Shown piece by piece: positions 34,826 to 44,378 of a DNA stretch of 64,000 bases. Under the pieces are notes generated by a model that was given only the letters and a program-made list of their open reading frames with translations, made no database searches and was not told the origin of the DNA. How positions within the stretch are numbered: position 1 is the first letter of the stretch; each line of letters opens with the position of its first letter. The translations under genes and the position numbers were made by a program. The DNA is from Lederbergia panacisoli (GTDB taxonomy: Bacteria > Bacillota > Bacilli > Bacillales > Bacillaceae_C): assembly GCF_024626525.1 (NCBI RefSeq), contig NZ_JANJGU010000006.1, positions 124,001 to 188,000 on the forward strand, read 5' to 3'.

Positions 34826-34826
34826 A

Positions 34827-35408
34827 TCATGAAACTTCCATTCGATAGCAATTAAGAAAATTTTGCAGGAGCTGTTTCCCTGCTTCTGTCATAATGGATT
34901 CAGGATGGAATTGTACGCCTTCAATAGGCAGCTCTTTATGTCTCACTCCCATAATTTCCCCTTTATCTGTCCAAGCAGATACTTCTAAACATTCAGGCAA
35001 GCTCATCTTTTTGACAATTAACGAATGATAGCGAGTTGCTCGAAATGGATGATTCACATTTAAAAAAATAGTTTTGCCATCATGAAATATTTCAGATGTT
35101 TTCCCATGGAGAAGACGCTCCGCCTTCACAACCTCGCCACCGAACACTTGCCCAATCGCTTGATGACCGAGGCATACTCCAAGTATTGGGATTTTTCCGG
35201 CAAAATACGAAATTGCACTCAGTGAAATTCCAGCTTCATTCGGTGTGCAAGGCCCCGGGGAAATGACTAAATAACTTGGCTTTAGCCTCTCAATTTCTTC
35301 AATTGAAATGTCATCATTTCTTCTGACAACGATTTTTTCACCAAGCTCTCCTAAATATTGGACAAGATTGTAGGTGAAAGAATCGTAGTTATCAATCATC
35401 AATATCAT
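34827..35408 (-). CDS. pabA: Aminodeoxychorismate/anthranilate synthase glutaminase PabA
   Basis: Class I glutamine amidotransferase supplying ammonia to PabB. The 193-residue product starts [19 protein letters not shown] and has the triad Cys in [14 protein letters not shown], and His and Glu in [11 protein letters not shown]. Start at ATG 35408, overlapping the pabB stop by 4 bases (ATGA), with GAGGGG upstream. In many Bacilli this subunit also serves anthranilate synthase. An in-frame start 42 bases upstream lies inside pabB and is less likely. Confidence 0.93.
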   Translation of the reverse strand: MILMIDNYDSFTYNLVQYLGELGEKIVVRRNDDISIEEIERLKPSYLVISPGPCTPNEAGISLSAISYFAGKIPILGVCLGHQAIGQVFGGEVVKAERLLHGKTSEIFHDGKTIFLNVNHPFRATRYHSLIVKKMSLPECLEVSAWTDKGEIMGVRHKELPIEGVQFHPESIMTEAGKQLLQNFLNCYRMEVS

Positions 35409-36799
35409 AATCCCAGTCCCCTCGTTTCTGCTGCTTCTTTTGCTTTCCAAAGTGCTTTCGCTTTTTTTAACGATTCCTCATATTCTGCTTTTGGATCAGA
35501 ATCAATGACGATGCCAGCACCTGCTTGCACATGGCACATGCCTTCTTTTACTAACATCGTACGGATGACAATATTTAAATTTACATCATTATTAAAGCCA
35601 ATCCAACCAAGTGATCCTGTGTACACACCACGTTTTACAGGCTCTAATTCTTCAATGATTTCAAGTGTCCGAACTTTTGGAGCACCGGTTATCGTTCCTC
35701 CTGGAAAAACAGCCTCTATTAAATCATAAGCACTTTTATCGGGTAACAATTCACCACTTACAAGTGACACGATGTGCATAACATGGGAATATTTTTCTAC
35801 CGTCATCAGTTCATCGACTTTAACAGACCCGTATTCACACACTCGCCCTAGATCATTTCGTTCCAGATCTACAAGCATAATATGCTCGGCATTTTCTTTT
35901 TCATTTTCAATTAATTCGTTAGCTAAACGAGTATCATCTTCATCATCTATACCACGTGGCCTCGTCCCTGCGATTGGGCGCGTACTTACCAAATTCCCAT
36001 CTTTTTTTATTAATAGTTCCGGAGACCCTGATACAATTTGAAATTCAGGAGTGTGCATATACCCCATATAAGGAGATGGGTTTAATATCCGTAATTCCTT
36101 ATATATTTCAATTGGAGGGATTGTTAATTCCATCGATTGTCGGACCGTTAAGTTTGCTTGAAAAATATCCCCTTCCGAAATATAATGTTGGATTTTTTCA
36201 ACGGCGTTTACAAATTCAGCTTCCGATAATGAAACTTGCAATTCTTGATTTCCGACTTTTTCATCGACTGAAATTTGCATAATGGCTGGAGTTTCCTGCC
36301 ACTTTGCTATTAAGTTTTCCAGTTTTCCCTTGGCATTATTACGATTCAATACCATAACCCATAAACATTCTTCCTCATGGTCAAAAACAGCCCATTCATC
36401 AAAAACTAAAAAGTGGATAAGTGGAAATTGCAAATCATCTTTTGCTATATTGGGCAGCTTTTCGATGCACCATGCGTAGTCATAACTGATATATCCAATC
36501 GCTCCTCCTTGAAAATCTGGGATGTCTGCAATTGGAGGGAATTCGAACTGTTTCATCCACGATTCTAGTACAAGAAGAGGGTTTCCAGGAAGAACAGATT
36601 TCTCTCCCCTTTGGTCGATTACAACTTCACTCTTATTTCCCGTTACTACGGCGAATGGCGAAATACCAGCGATGCTATATCTTCCGACACGACCACTTTC
36701 GAGTAACACATGGTGATTAGCATTTGTGGTTAAATGTACATATGTATCAAAAAATTTTTCTTTTGTAAAAGGTATTTTTTCAAATAAAATGGCTTCCAA
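35405..36799 (-). CDS. pabB: Aminodeoxychorismate synthase component I PabB
   Basis: Chorismate-using enzyme; adds the amino group of glutamine. The 464-residue product (TTG start) has an N-terminal domain and a C-terminal chorismate-binding domain: [38 protein letters not shown] and [20 protein letters not shown]. The PIAGT motif is more typical of anthranilate synthases than the PIKGT of E. coli PabB, so the name rests mainly on the linked pabC. First gene of the operon. Confidence 0.88.
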   Translation of the reverse strand: MEAILFEKIPFTKEKFFDTYVHLTTNANHHVLLESGRVGRYSIAGISPFAVVTGNKSEVVIDQRGEKSVLPGNPLLVLESWMKQFEFPPIADIPDFQGGAIGYISYDYAWCIEKLPNIAKDDLQFPLIHFLVFDEWAVFDHEEECLWVMVLNRNNAKGKLENLIAKWQETPAIMQISVDEKVGNQELQVSLSEAEFVNAVEKIQHYISEGDIFQANLTVRQSMELTIPPIEIYKELRILNPSPYMGYMHTPEFQIVSGSPELLIKKDGNLVSTRPIAGTRPRGIDDEDDTRLANELIENEKENAEHIMLVDLERNDLGRVCEYGSVKVDELMTVEKYSHVMHIVSLVSGELLPDKSAYDLIEAVFPGGTITGAPKVRTLEIIEELEPVKRGVYTGSLGWIGFNNDVNLNIVIRTMLVKEGMCHVQAGAGIVIDSDPKAEYEESLKKAKALWKAKEAAETRGLGL

Positions 36800-36945
36800 A
36801 GCTAAACCTCGCTTTCAATCTTGGTTATCAGCTTAATTTTAAAGGTATATACAGAGATTGCAATATGATTATAAAAATATCCGGTAAAACGGTTTTCATC
36901 TTATCAATTACATCTTATAATTAAAGGTGAAGGGATGGGTGAGCA

Positions 36946-37188
36946 TTGAATATTTTAAAATGGTCATATACGAGACATTATAATATTAAAGCTCGATTCG
37001 ATGAATTTCCCAACTCAGATGTGATTTTTAGGCAAATAAAAGATTACTATTTTATCTATAAAGTTGCTTGGTCTAAAGGAGATCCCGTAGTTGAAAGAAG
37101 ACATTTAGAGGAAATGGAGTTTCTTTTAAACAGTGAACTTGGTACGATAGATTACTATAAAAAAAGATTGGCTTATATAAAAGCGTGA
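36946..37188 (+). CDS. Hypothetical protein, 80 aa
   Basis: TTG start behind AAGGGATGGGTGAG. A soluble, Tyr/Lys-rich protein (MNILKWSYTRHYNIKARFDE), predicted mostly helical, with a C-terminal FLLNSELGTIDYYKKRLAYI helix. No family recognised. It is divergent from pabB and followed by a strong terminator. Confidence 0.65.
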   Translation: MNILKWSYTRHYNIKARFDEFPNSDVIFRQIKDYYFIYKVAWSKGDPVVERRHLEEMEFLLNSELGTIDYYKKRLAYIKA

Positions 37189-37224
37189 GGGAAATCGATT
37201 TAGTTCGATTTCCCTCATTTTTTT
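37187..37224 (+). terminator. Terminator between convergent genes
   Basis: GAGGGAAATCGA / TCGATTTCCCTC followed by a run of seven T; overlaps the stop codons on both sides. Confidence 0.88.
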
Positions 37225-37864
37225 ACTGAAGACTTAATTTTATTGAATTTGCAAGAAGAGAGGTCATCATCTGATGCAACAACCCTTCTTCCAAATGTGC
37301 AGGCGTTAAACAAACGACACATCCTTTCCCATACTCATGTGTCCAACCAGCAATTGATGAACCATCCACAGATTCGGAAGTAAGAAATACGTTTGTGTTT
37401 TCTTCATCACAAAAAACAAAATAATGCTCGTCAAGGAATTCAAATTCGCTATTTTTGGTTATGGCGGTTCCTTCAACCGTCTTATATGTAACAATTTGAT
37501 GCTTATCTGGATGATATTCAAAATAACCTTTTAACATAGACGTATACGGTTCAATATTTTCATAGGATGCTAGACCTGAATGCCAGGCAACCCACCCGCC
37601 GCCTTCTTGAACGTATTCGCTAATGGCAGATGCAACTTCATCATCCATCCATGTTTGAATATCTTCATCCTGTGGATTTAAACGGTTTTCCTTAAATAAA
37701 ACGACAGCATCCGGTTTACTTTGTACATGTTCGATTATATTTTCTGTAGAAGCATATTCAACTGTTACTTGCGGTAATTCTTCCAAAGCTTTGTTGAGTG
37801 AAGCAACTGCCCATTCTTCTTTATGATAAAAATCTCCCACCATTGCAATAATTCGCTTAGTCAT
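37223..37864 (-). CDS. ThuA-like domain protein
   Basis: A 213-residue member of the ThuA/trehalose-utilisation group, which has a class I glutamine amidotransferase-like fold without the catalytic Cys. Visible: MVGDFYHKEEWAVASL near the start, PDAVVLFKEN, EGGGWVAWHSGLASYEN near 100 and a late IAGWTHEYGKGCVVCLTPAH. Such proteins occur in carbohydrate catabolic loci but their reaction is not settled. It follows the VOC gene by 8 bases, so they form an operon. Confidence 0.85.
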   Translation of the reverse strand: MTKRIIAMVGDFYHKEEWAVASLNKALEELPQVTVEYASTENIIEHVQSKPDAVVLFKENRLNPQDEDIQTWMDDEVASAISEYVQEGGGWVAWHSGLASYENIEPYTSMLKGYFEYHPDKHQIVTYKTVEGTAITKNSEFEFLDEHYFVFCDEENTNVFLTSESVDGSSIAGWTHEYGKGCVVCLTPAHLEEGLLHQMMTSLLANSIKLSLQ

Positions 37865-37872
37865 TTTCTCAC

Positions 37873-38325
37873 CTACTTGTCGTTTTCTAATAGCTCAATC
37901 ATCACTTTTAAATCTTGTACGGAGTCAATATATGCATATCGACCACCTTCATATTCACCTTTTTGAACAAGTGGCATTTGTGCTTGCTCCAAAACTTGAA
38001 TCTTTTCCTTCATCCCTTCTATTTGAAACGCGATATGATGTACTCCCTCACCATGCTCATCAAGATGCTCTCTCCATGTACTTGGATTCTCGTCCGGCTC
38101 GATTAATTCAACCTGCAATGATCCCATGTTAAAAAATGCTAGTTTTGCTCTTGCAACGGACGGCTCCCCCTTATACTCCGTTTGCGCCTTTTCTATCGTA
38201 TCCGTGATGATCGCTTCAGGCTTTTCTACACCAAAGAAATCAGCATACACTTGAGATGTTTTTTCGATGTCATGCACAAGAATTCCGATTTGGGTAATAA
38301 AGTTTGTTCCTAGTAAATTTTTCAT
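37873..38325 (-). CDS. VOC-family protein (methylmalonyl-CoA epimerase-like)
   Basis: A 150-residue VOC domain. Metal-ligand positions: Gln or His in TQIGILVHD, Glu in LQVELIEP, His in VHHIAFQIEG, and Glu in LKVMIELLE. Motif HLDEHGEGVHHIAF is typical of methylmalonyl-CoA epimerase relatives. Because it is coupled to a ThuA-like gene, a role in sugar metabolism is as likely as an epimerase. First gene of the pair; ribosome site GGGAGAG. Confidence 0.82.
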   Translation of the reverse strand: MKNLLGTNFITQIGILVHDIEKTSQVYADFFGVEKPEAIITDTIEKAQTEYKGEPSVARAKLAFFNMGSLQVELIEPDENPSTWREHLDEHGEGVHHIAFQIEGMKEKIQVLEQAQMPLVQKGEYEGGRYAYIDSVQDLKVMIELLENDK

Positions 38326-38426
38326 TTCGTTCTCTCCCTATCATTATATGTATTTTTAAGCGCTTTCATATATTATAACCGATAAACAATCGGACAGGAA
38401 TGAACACTGCCCGATTATTTGAAGTT

Positions 38427-39557
38427 TTATTTTTTCGAAATAATATCAACAAATTGTCCCTTGAATATTCTTTTTTGATAAATGGGAAGGTTTAACTGCT
38501 TACCATATTTTCTTAGTTCCCGCTCATCCCTCGGAGTCGCGAATGAAACGACGGTACCGGCAGCTCCCATTCTTCCCGTTCTCCCTGATCGATGTATATA
38601 CTGCTCAATATCTTTCGGAAGATCGTAATGAATGACATGGGTTAACCCTTCGATATCAAGTCCCCTTGCTGCAACATCTGTCGCAAGCAATAACTTTACA
38701 TCTCCATTTCGAATCGATTTAATCGCTTTTTCGCGTTGACTTTTTCCTAGTTCACTATGAAGAGTTGCTATAGAAACTTTTTCAAACATAAGTTTTTCCA
38801 CAAGTACGTTCATATTTCCAACATCCTTAACAAAAACGAGTCCCTTCATGCCTTTCATTGCAGCCATTTTTTGAAGAAGTTTAGCCCTTTCCCTTGGCTC
38901 GCAAAGCAAGTAAAAATGATCTACCTTTGAAGAGCTTTCTGTTCTGTTAACCTTTATAAATTCTGGCTTTCTTCCTATCATAGCTATTACCTGTTCGGGT
39001 TCTTCCATTGAAGTCGCTGAAAACAATAAAAGCTGTCGATCATTCATTGTAGATTTTACAATTGTTCTAACTGAATCTACATGTTCCTTATTTAACAATT
39101 GATCTCCTTCATCAAGGATGACTGTTTTCACTTCATGCATTTTTAACTTTTTCATTTTAATTAATTCTAATATTCTTCCCGGTGTTCCTACAACGATTTG
39201 CGGTCTTTCTTTTAATTTATCTAGTTGCCTTTTAATGTTGGCTCCACCTACTAGAGAGGTCTTCCTAATACTAGTCCCTTCCGTCCACTTTTGAATTTCT
39301 TGATAAATTTGCATGACCAGTTCTCGGGAAGGCGCTAAAATAACAGCTTGCAAATCATTTTGTTCCTCATTGATTTTTTCTAAAATAGGAAGTAAATACG
39401 CAACCGTTTTCCCTGTTCCGGTTGGAGATTCCGCGATTAAATCTTTACCTTCTAATATGAAAGGAATGGCTTCCTCTTGAATTTGTGTAGGTTTCTCAAA
39501 TTGTGAATTTTGCCAGTTCTTTTGTAAAGATGGTTTTAAGTTTGTTAAAATATTCAT
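38427..39557 (-). CDS. yfmL: DEAD-box RNA helicase (YfmL-like)
   Basis: ATP-dependent RNA helicase, probably for ribosome assembly or growth in the cold. The 376-residue protein has the Q motif KPTQIQEEAIP, motif I ESPTGTGKT, Ia PSRELV, Ib TPGRILE, II DEGD (not DEAD), III SATS, V DVAARGLDIEG and VI HRSGRTGRMG. There is no RNA-binding tail, as in YfmL. The Ala-to-Gly change in motif II is unusual but keeps the metal-binding residues. Monocistronic. Confidence 0.9.
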   Translation of the reverse strand: MNILTNLKPSLQKNWQNSQFEKPTQIQEEAIPFILEGKDLIAESPTGTGKTVAYLLPILEKINEEQNDLQAVILAPSRELVMQIYQEIQKWTEGTSIRKTSLVGGANIKRQLDKLKERPQIVVGTPGRILELIKMKKLKMHEVKTVILDEGDQLLNKEHVDSVRTIVKSTMNDRQLLLFSATSMEEPEQVIAMIGRKPEFIKVNRTESSSKVDHFYLLCEPRERAKLLQKMAAMKGMKGLVFVKDVGNMNVLVEKLMFEKVSIATLHSELGKSQREKAIKSIRNGDVKLLLATDVAARGLDIEGLTHVIHYDLPKDIEQYIHRSGRTGRMGAAGTVVSFATPRDERELRKYGKQLNLPIYQKRIFKGQFVDIISKK

Positions 39558-39645
39558 TACTTTTCCTCACTTTATGGCAATGTCTTTGCTTATCATACTA
39601 TAATCTATTCTAAGAACAAAAACCATTTTCTTGTGAGGTTTAATC

Positions 39646-40566
39646 ATGAATAGTAAACGCTATGAAAATTTAGACCATGTTTCTACAGCAAAAACTTTTA
39701 AAGATTTACGAAATTGGCGGAAAGAAAGAAAAGGCAAGAGGAAAGATTTGTCTTTTCAAGTTCCGACTGTAAAACCAGAAGTAAGCTTTTTACAAACAAA
39801 CAAATCAGAAGCTACAATTACATGGGTTGGACACTCAACTTTTCTTATTCAATTAAACGGGAAAAATATTTTGACAGACCCAGTTTGGGCGAATCAACTT
39901 GGGATGGATAAGCGGCTTACACCCCCTGGTCTTCTTATTTCTGATTTGCCGCCGATTGACATAGTACTTATCTCACATAGCCACCATGACCATTTGCATT
40001 ATTCTTCTATTAAAAAATTAAAAGGAAATCCTACTTTTCTAGTACCAGTGGGACTCGGGCAATGGTTTATAAAAAGAAAGTTTTCTAAAGTAATCGAATT
40101 TAGTTGGTGGGAAGAGCAAAAAGTCGTGGACTTACATTTTACTTTCACCCCTGCACAGCATTGGACAAAACGAACATTGACCGATACAAATAAATCACAT
40201 TGGGGTGGTTGGATTATGGCCTTCGGTAATCTTTGTATTTACTTTGCAGGTGATAGTGGTTATTTTAGAGGCTTTAAGGAAATTAGGGAACGCTACTCCA
40301 TCGATTACTGTTTAATGCCAATTGGCGCATATGAACCCGAGTGGTTTATGTCAAGCCAGCACGTAAACCCAGAAGAAGCTGTTCAAGCCTTCGCCGATAC
40401 GGGGGCCCGTTTTATGATCCCAATGCACTTTGGTGCCTACCGACTAGCAGATGATACTCCTAAGGAAGCATTGGATCGAATGAATGCCGAATGGGACAGT
40501 CGTGATTTAGACAGTGAGCGATTAAAAGTGATGAAAATTGGAGAGACGATTAGGCTAGAACCTTGA
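39646..40566 (+). CDS. Metallo-beta-lactamase-fold hydrolase (NAPE-PLD/UlaG-like)
   Basis: A 306-residue cytosolic hydrolase of the group that includes N-acyl phosphatidylethanolamine phospholipase D and L-ascorbate-6-phosphate lactonase. Zinc motif SHSHHDHLHY near 105-114, WVGHSTFLIQLNGKNILTDP at the N-terminal side, FAGDSGYFRGF near 205 and PMHFGAYRLADD near 265. All ligands are present. N-terminal 45 residues are Lys/Arg-rich. Ribosome site TGTGAGG. Confidence 0.88.
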   Translation: MNSKRYENLDHVSTAKTFKDLRNWRKERKGKRKDLSFQVPTVKPEVSFLQTNKSEATITWVGHSTFLIQLNGKNILTDPVWANQLGMDKRLTPPGLLISDLPPIDIVLISHSHHDHLHYSSIKKLKGNPTFLVPVGLGQWFIKRKFSKVIEFSWWEEQKVVDLHFTFTPAQHWTKRTLTDTNKSHWGGWIMAFGNLCIYFAGDSGYFRGFKEIRERYSIDYCLMPIGAYEPEWFMSSQHVNPEEAVQAFADTGARFMIPMHFGAYRLADDTPKEALDRMNAEWDSRDLDSERLKVMKIGETIRLEP

Positions 40567-40600
40567 ATGGAAAATTTTTTTTACTAAAACAATAATACTG

Positions 40601-40638
40601 AAAAAAGGTCGCTCTCGTTTACAAGAGTCGGCCTTTTT
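40601..40638 (+). terminator. Terminator after the MBL-fold gene
   Basis: AAAAAGGTCG / CGGCCTTTTT with an inner CTCT / AGAG pairing. Confidence 0.8.
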
Positions 40639-40670
40639 GCAGATTAAAATTGAAGTTTTGCCATGGAAGA

Positions 40671-40750
40671 GGATTCTATTAGACGTTTCAGGATTCTATT
40701 AGACGTTTCAGGATTCTATTAGACGTTTCAGGATTCTATTAGACGTTTCG
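40671..40750. repeat. Four tandem copies of a 20-bp repeat
   Basis: GGATTCTATTAGACGTTTCA occurs four times head to tail (the last ends TTTCG). The fourth copy runs into an inverted repeat, GTTTCGC / GCGAAAC, near 40745-40769. The array lies between the MBL gene terminator and the amidase stop codon. Confidence 0.9.
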
Positions 40751-40787
40751 CTCGGTAGCCTCGCGAAACTTATTCCAATGGCGAGCA

Positions 40788-42260
40788 TTATTTCCTGCTT
40801 TCTTCTTTTAAAACTGGAGCCTTTCTATGTTTTGTCGCTTGTTCAAAGGCGTAGGCTATTTTTAACAAAGTTTCTTCGCTAAATGCCGTACCCGTAAAGG
40901 ATACCCCAAACGGTTCTCCATTAGGAATGTAACCGGCTGGTACGATGACTGTTGGGTAACCTGCTTTTGCTGCAATCTCGGAACCCCTATCCCCACCGAA
41001 GAAGATAGCATCCAGATTATGCTGTTTTAAGGCAAAGTCAATTCCCTGTTCTCGTGTCAAGTATTGGTCCTTTTCTAAAGCATTAATATATTCTTTTTCT
41101 AGTAAAGTACCACTAGTTTCTTCCGAATCTACTAGCAATTTTTGCCCGTATTTTAGCATTGCCTTTGGATTCTTATAGTTGAAAGCAATGACATCAGAAA
41201 GTGAACGATTCTTATTCGAAGGGGATGTTGACCGCAAATACGCATTTAAATCTGGCTTAAACTCGTAAACTAAAACTTCATAGCCCCATTTCTCTTCGGC
41301 GGACGGAATGACAATGTCCTCTACGATTTCAGCCCCAAGTTCACGTAAACACTCAATTGCGTCTTCTATCATCTTTATTTTGTGCTTATTTAATCGATTG
41401 GAAAAAGGTTTTCCGGCAATACCGATTCGATATCCTTTCAAGCTTGTTTCCTTTAACAAGGAAGCATAATTAATGCCGCTTCTCGGATTGGATAAAGTAG
41501 CAGAATCCGTATTATCCCAACCGGCAATCGCAGTCAATACATGTGCCGCATCTTTCACTGTCCTCGCCATTGGTCCTGGAGTGTCTTGAGTATGGGCAAT
41601 CGGAATGACTCCACTTCTGCTTACGAGTCCAACAGTCGGCTTAATCCCAACGAGTGAATTTTTCAATGATGGATTCAAAATCGATCCAGATGTCTCTGTT
41701 CCAATGGAAGCAGCCGCAAAATTTGCAGCAATTGCTGCTCCTGATCCCGAACTGGAACCTCCGACATCAAATTCTCCATATGGATTTAATGTCTGGCCAC
41801 CTCTTGAGCTGTAACCGCTCGGCATTCCAATCGTCATAAAATTTGCCCATTCAGTCATATTTGTCTTTCCGAGTAAAATCGCCCCTGCTTCTCTCAGCTT
41901 AGCTGCCACAAATGAATCTTTCATAGCGACGTGACCATCTAGAGCTAGTGAACCCGCAGTTGTATGCGTTTTATCACCAGTATCAATATTATCCTTCAAT
42001 AAAATGGGGATTCCGTGAAGTCCACTTCTTGACCCTTTTTGAGCTCGCTCCAAATCCAATGCTGCTGCGATATGCAATGCGTCAGGATTCACCTCTAATA
42101 CCGAACGAATCTCCCCATCGAAATGTGATATTCGATACAAATACATATGTACAAGATCAACCGATGTAATTTCCTTTGAACTCAACTTTTCCTGCATTTC
42201 ATCTATCGTTGCTTCCATTAACCATTTATCATGCAATTGCTTTAATTTAGGATTTTGCAT
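40788..42260 (-). CDS. Amidase-signature family amidase
   Basis: Serine amidohydrolase with the Ser-cisSer-Lys triad: Lys in LLKDNI near 87, GGSSSGSGAAIAANFA near 163, and nucleophile Ser in SIGTETSGSI near 187. The 490-residue length fits indoleacetamide or peptide amidases more than GatA. Start at ATG 42260 (MQNPKLKQL) behind CGGAGA; an ORF extension upstream reads antisense-quality sequence through the MFS gene and is rejected. It begins 2 bases after the half-MFS gene, third in the FAD oxidase operon. Confidence 0.88.
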   Translation of the reverse strand: MQNPKLKQLHDKWLMEATIDEMQEKLSSKEITSVDLVHMYLYRISHFDGEIRSVLEVNPDALHIAAALDLERAQKGSRSGLHGIPILLKDNIDTGDKTHTTAGSLALDGHVAMKDSFVAAKLREAGAILLGKTNMTEWANFMTIGMPSGYSSRGGQTLNPYGEFDVGGSSSGSGAAIAANFAAASIGTETSGSILNPSLKNSLVGIKPTVGLVSRSGVIPIAHTQDTPGPMARTVKDAAHVLTAIAGWDNTDSATLSNPRSGINYASLLKETSLKGYRIGIAGKPFSNRLNKHKIKMIEDAIECLRELGAEIVEDIVIPSAEEKWGYEVLVYEFKPDLNAYLRSTSPSNKNRSLSDVIAFNYKNPKAMLKYGQKLLVDSEETSGTLLEKEYINALEKDQYLTREQGIDFALKQHNLDAIFFGGDRGSEIAAKAGYPTVIVPAGYIPNGEPFGVSFTGTAFSEETLLKIAYAFEQATKHRKAPVLKEESRK

Positions 42261-42262
42261 TT

Positions 42263-42799
42263 TCAATTCTCCGTTTCCTCTATTTTTAAAACAAAAAAGC
42301 CGCCAATAAATAAAATAAGTGAGCTTATATAAAAAATAATGTCCAATGTAAACAAATCGATTATTAATCCGCCAAGCATGACGGCAAGCCCAGTAAAAAT
42401 CGATGTCCAAAAATGGTATTTTCCAATAGTAACTCCGCGATTTCCACGTTCCGTAAAATCTGCCAGCATGGCTTTTTCACTCGTCTTTTGTGCAGCTCCT
42501 ATAATACCTAGGATAATTTGTAATGCGTACACTTGCCATACGTCCGTTACAAGAGGGAAAAATAATAATAGAAACGCCATCCCCCAACTTCCAATTAGCA
42601 AAAATAGTTTTCTTCCTAATTTGTCTGACCATTTGCCTACAATAATATGGACTAGAGATGAACTAATTGTAAATAAACCATAGGAAATGCCGTACTGTAG
42701 AAAACCTCCCCCTACCTCTTTTATAAAAATTAAATAAAACGGAAAAACGAGACTGCTTCCTAGTATAGCGATGCTTTGTGATATGATGACCCATCTCAT
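42263..42799 (-). CDS. Half-size MFS protein, 178 aa
   Basis: Only the first six helices of a major facilitator: helix 1 VIISQSIAILGSSLVFPFYL, the loop 2-3 motif GKWSDKLGRKLFLLIG and a final LILFIGGFFVLKIEETEN. It overlaps the upstream gene by 4 bases and ends 2 bases before the amidase start, so it is not truncated by recent breakage: operon structure is tight on both sides. It may work as a dimer or as a small membrane partner. Full-length MFS proteins have 12 helices. Confidence 0.78.
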   Translation of the reverse strand: MRWVIISQSIAILGSSLVFPFYLIFIKEVGGGFLQYGISYGLFTISSSLVHIIVGKWSDKLGRKLFLLIGSWGMAFLLLFFPLVTDVWQVYALQIILGIIGAAQKTSEKAMLADFTERGNRGVTIGKYHFWTSIFTGLAVMLGGLIIDLFTLDIIFYISSLILFIGGFFVLKIEETEN

Positions 42800-44250
42800 G
42801 TTCCATACTCCTCGTAAAACTGGTTCATGAATCTTTCATCCGGATCGTATTCCCTTTTCTTTTGAAAAAATTCGTCGGTCTTTGGATAAGCTTCTCTCAT
42901 TTGTTCCTTCGTTGGGTAATGATAATAAGGCAAATAATAGGACCCATTCATTTCAAGTGTCAAATCAATTATTTTTCTTACAACCTCCCCTGTCTTTTCA
43001 ATTTCTTTCTCTGAAATCCCTTGGTTGATCAAAAAAACAAGCGCAAACATATCCTCCTTCGCGTAGGAAAGAAAAGCTTCTTCGTTTTTCGGTACATGTC
43101 TAACCGTAATATTTAAAACGTTTAAATCGTTTTCCGTTAAAAGATTTCTTAATCTATCAATATAATCTGGAAAATCATCTACCGGGATAAAGTATTCCTG
43201 AAGTATGTCCGTATCATTTTTTCCTTCATATTGTAAAAACTCTACTTCTGGACGCATGACATTATTTCTAGAGATGAATTCTTCCTGTCCTTCTTTAAAT
43301 GCATGCTTTTGAACGAACCAAACAAAGTTTTTTCCCCAATCAGAATGGCGCGAAAGACCAAATGCAAATTTATTTCTTCGAATATATTTTTCATTTGCTA
43401 AATCAGTGTAATCTTCAAATTTTTTCTCAACAGTTTTGTAATAATTCGTCACGTACATTTCTGTTAAAAGGTTTTTTGGAGCAATAGAAATTCTCGAATT
43501 ATGCATTTCTATCTCGGGGTTATCCAAAACTTTTTCCTTAAAATAGTCGGGATAATCGTGATAGTCGATCCATTCATTTCTCGACTTATATAATACGTCG
43601 TCGGTCAACTCAATATCGACATCCAAAATAATACCGAATAACCCATAGCCTCCATTTACAAGTCGAAATAATTCTTCGTTCTCAGTCCTGCTGACATCCA
43701 ATATGTCACCATTTGCATTCATTAATCGAAAGGAACGGATGCTTTCTATTAAAGGACCAAAACGAATATCCCTTCCGTGGACATTTACACTCATCGACCC
43801 ACCAATGGTAAAAATATTTGGCGCCTGCATTGTTTTAATAGAGAGACCGTATGGATTAATCGCTTCTTGAACATCTGCCCAAGTAGCACCACTTTGTACA
43901 GTAATCAGTTTTTCATCATGGTCTACCTTAATGACCTTATTATATGTAGTCATATTAAGAACAATTGCATCCTTAAAATATGTATGTCCGCCTTGGCTAT
44001 GCTGTTTTCCAGCGATTGATATTTTTAAGTTTTTCTTTTTTGCATCAAGTAGCAGCTGTTTGAATTGTTCTATTTCCTGACCCTTTACTACTTCTTTTAC
44101 TTTAATAGGTACTAATCGTCCTACATCATTCATAAGGAGGTTATTCTGATCTTTTTCTAGATAAGAAAGTACAAAAAAGCTGCAGTAAAACAATATAAAA
44201 ATAATTATTAAAATGCCAATTCGCTTTTTGTGAAAAATTTTATTCACCAT
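42796..44250 (-). CDS. Membrane-anchored FAD-binding oxidoreductase
   Basis: A 484-residue FAD_binding_4 (vanillyl-alcohol oxidase superfamily) enzyme with an N-terminal membrane anchor at about 10-30. FAD contacts: ISIAGKQHSQGGHTYFKDAI, TVQSGATWADVQEAI, GGSMSVNVHGRDIRFGPLIE and GGYGLFGIILDV. The C-terminal half is the substrate domain. Its catalytic module should lie outside the cell. Relatives oxidise sugars or polyprenyl sugars, but the substrate here is unknown. First of a three-gene operon with the half-MFS and amidase. Confidence 0.85.
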   Translation of the reverse strand: MVNKIFHKKRIGILIIIFILFYCSFFVLSYLEKDQNNLLMNDVGRLVPIKVKEVVKGQEIEQFKQLLLDAKKKNLKISIAGKQHSQGGHTYFKDAIVLNMTTYNKVIKVDHDEKLITVQSGATWADVQEAINPYGLSIKTMQAPNIFTIGGSMSVNVHGRDIRFGPLIESIRSFRLMNANGDILDVSRTENEELFRLVNGGYGLFGIILDVDIELTDDVLYKSRNEWIDYHDYPDYFKEKVLDNPEIEMHNSRISIAPKNLLTEMYVTNYYKTVEKKFEDYTDLANEKYIRRNKFAFGLSRHSDWGKNFVWFVQKHAFKEGQEEFISRNNVMRPEVEFLQYEGKNDTDILQEYFIPVDDFPDYIDRLRNLLTENDLNVLNITVRHVPKNEEAFLSYAKEDMFALVFLINQGISEKEIEKTGEVVRKIIDLTLEMNGSYYLPYYHYPTKEQMREAYPKTDEFFQKKREYDPDERFMNQFYEEYGT

Positions 44251-44378
44251 ACCCCTCTGTTACAAATCTTTAATTCTATTTTATATGATAAGAGGAGTTT
44301 ATTCTTCATTATTTTTCATAGTTTAATCTATTGTGGAAAAGGAAATGTACTAGTATCAACTAAAAGGAGATGCATAAG

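Noticed and set aside
42261-42410. Upstream extension of the amidase gene by 50 codons
   Set aside because: It overlaps the end of the half-MFS gene in another frame, has no ribosome site, and the ATG at 42260 has one at good spacing.
42263-42799. Half-size MFS gene as a pseudogene
   Set aside because: Its borders overlap or nearly touch both neighbours with good ribosome sites, and no leftover second half is found, so I kept it as a real short gene.
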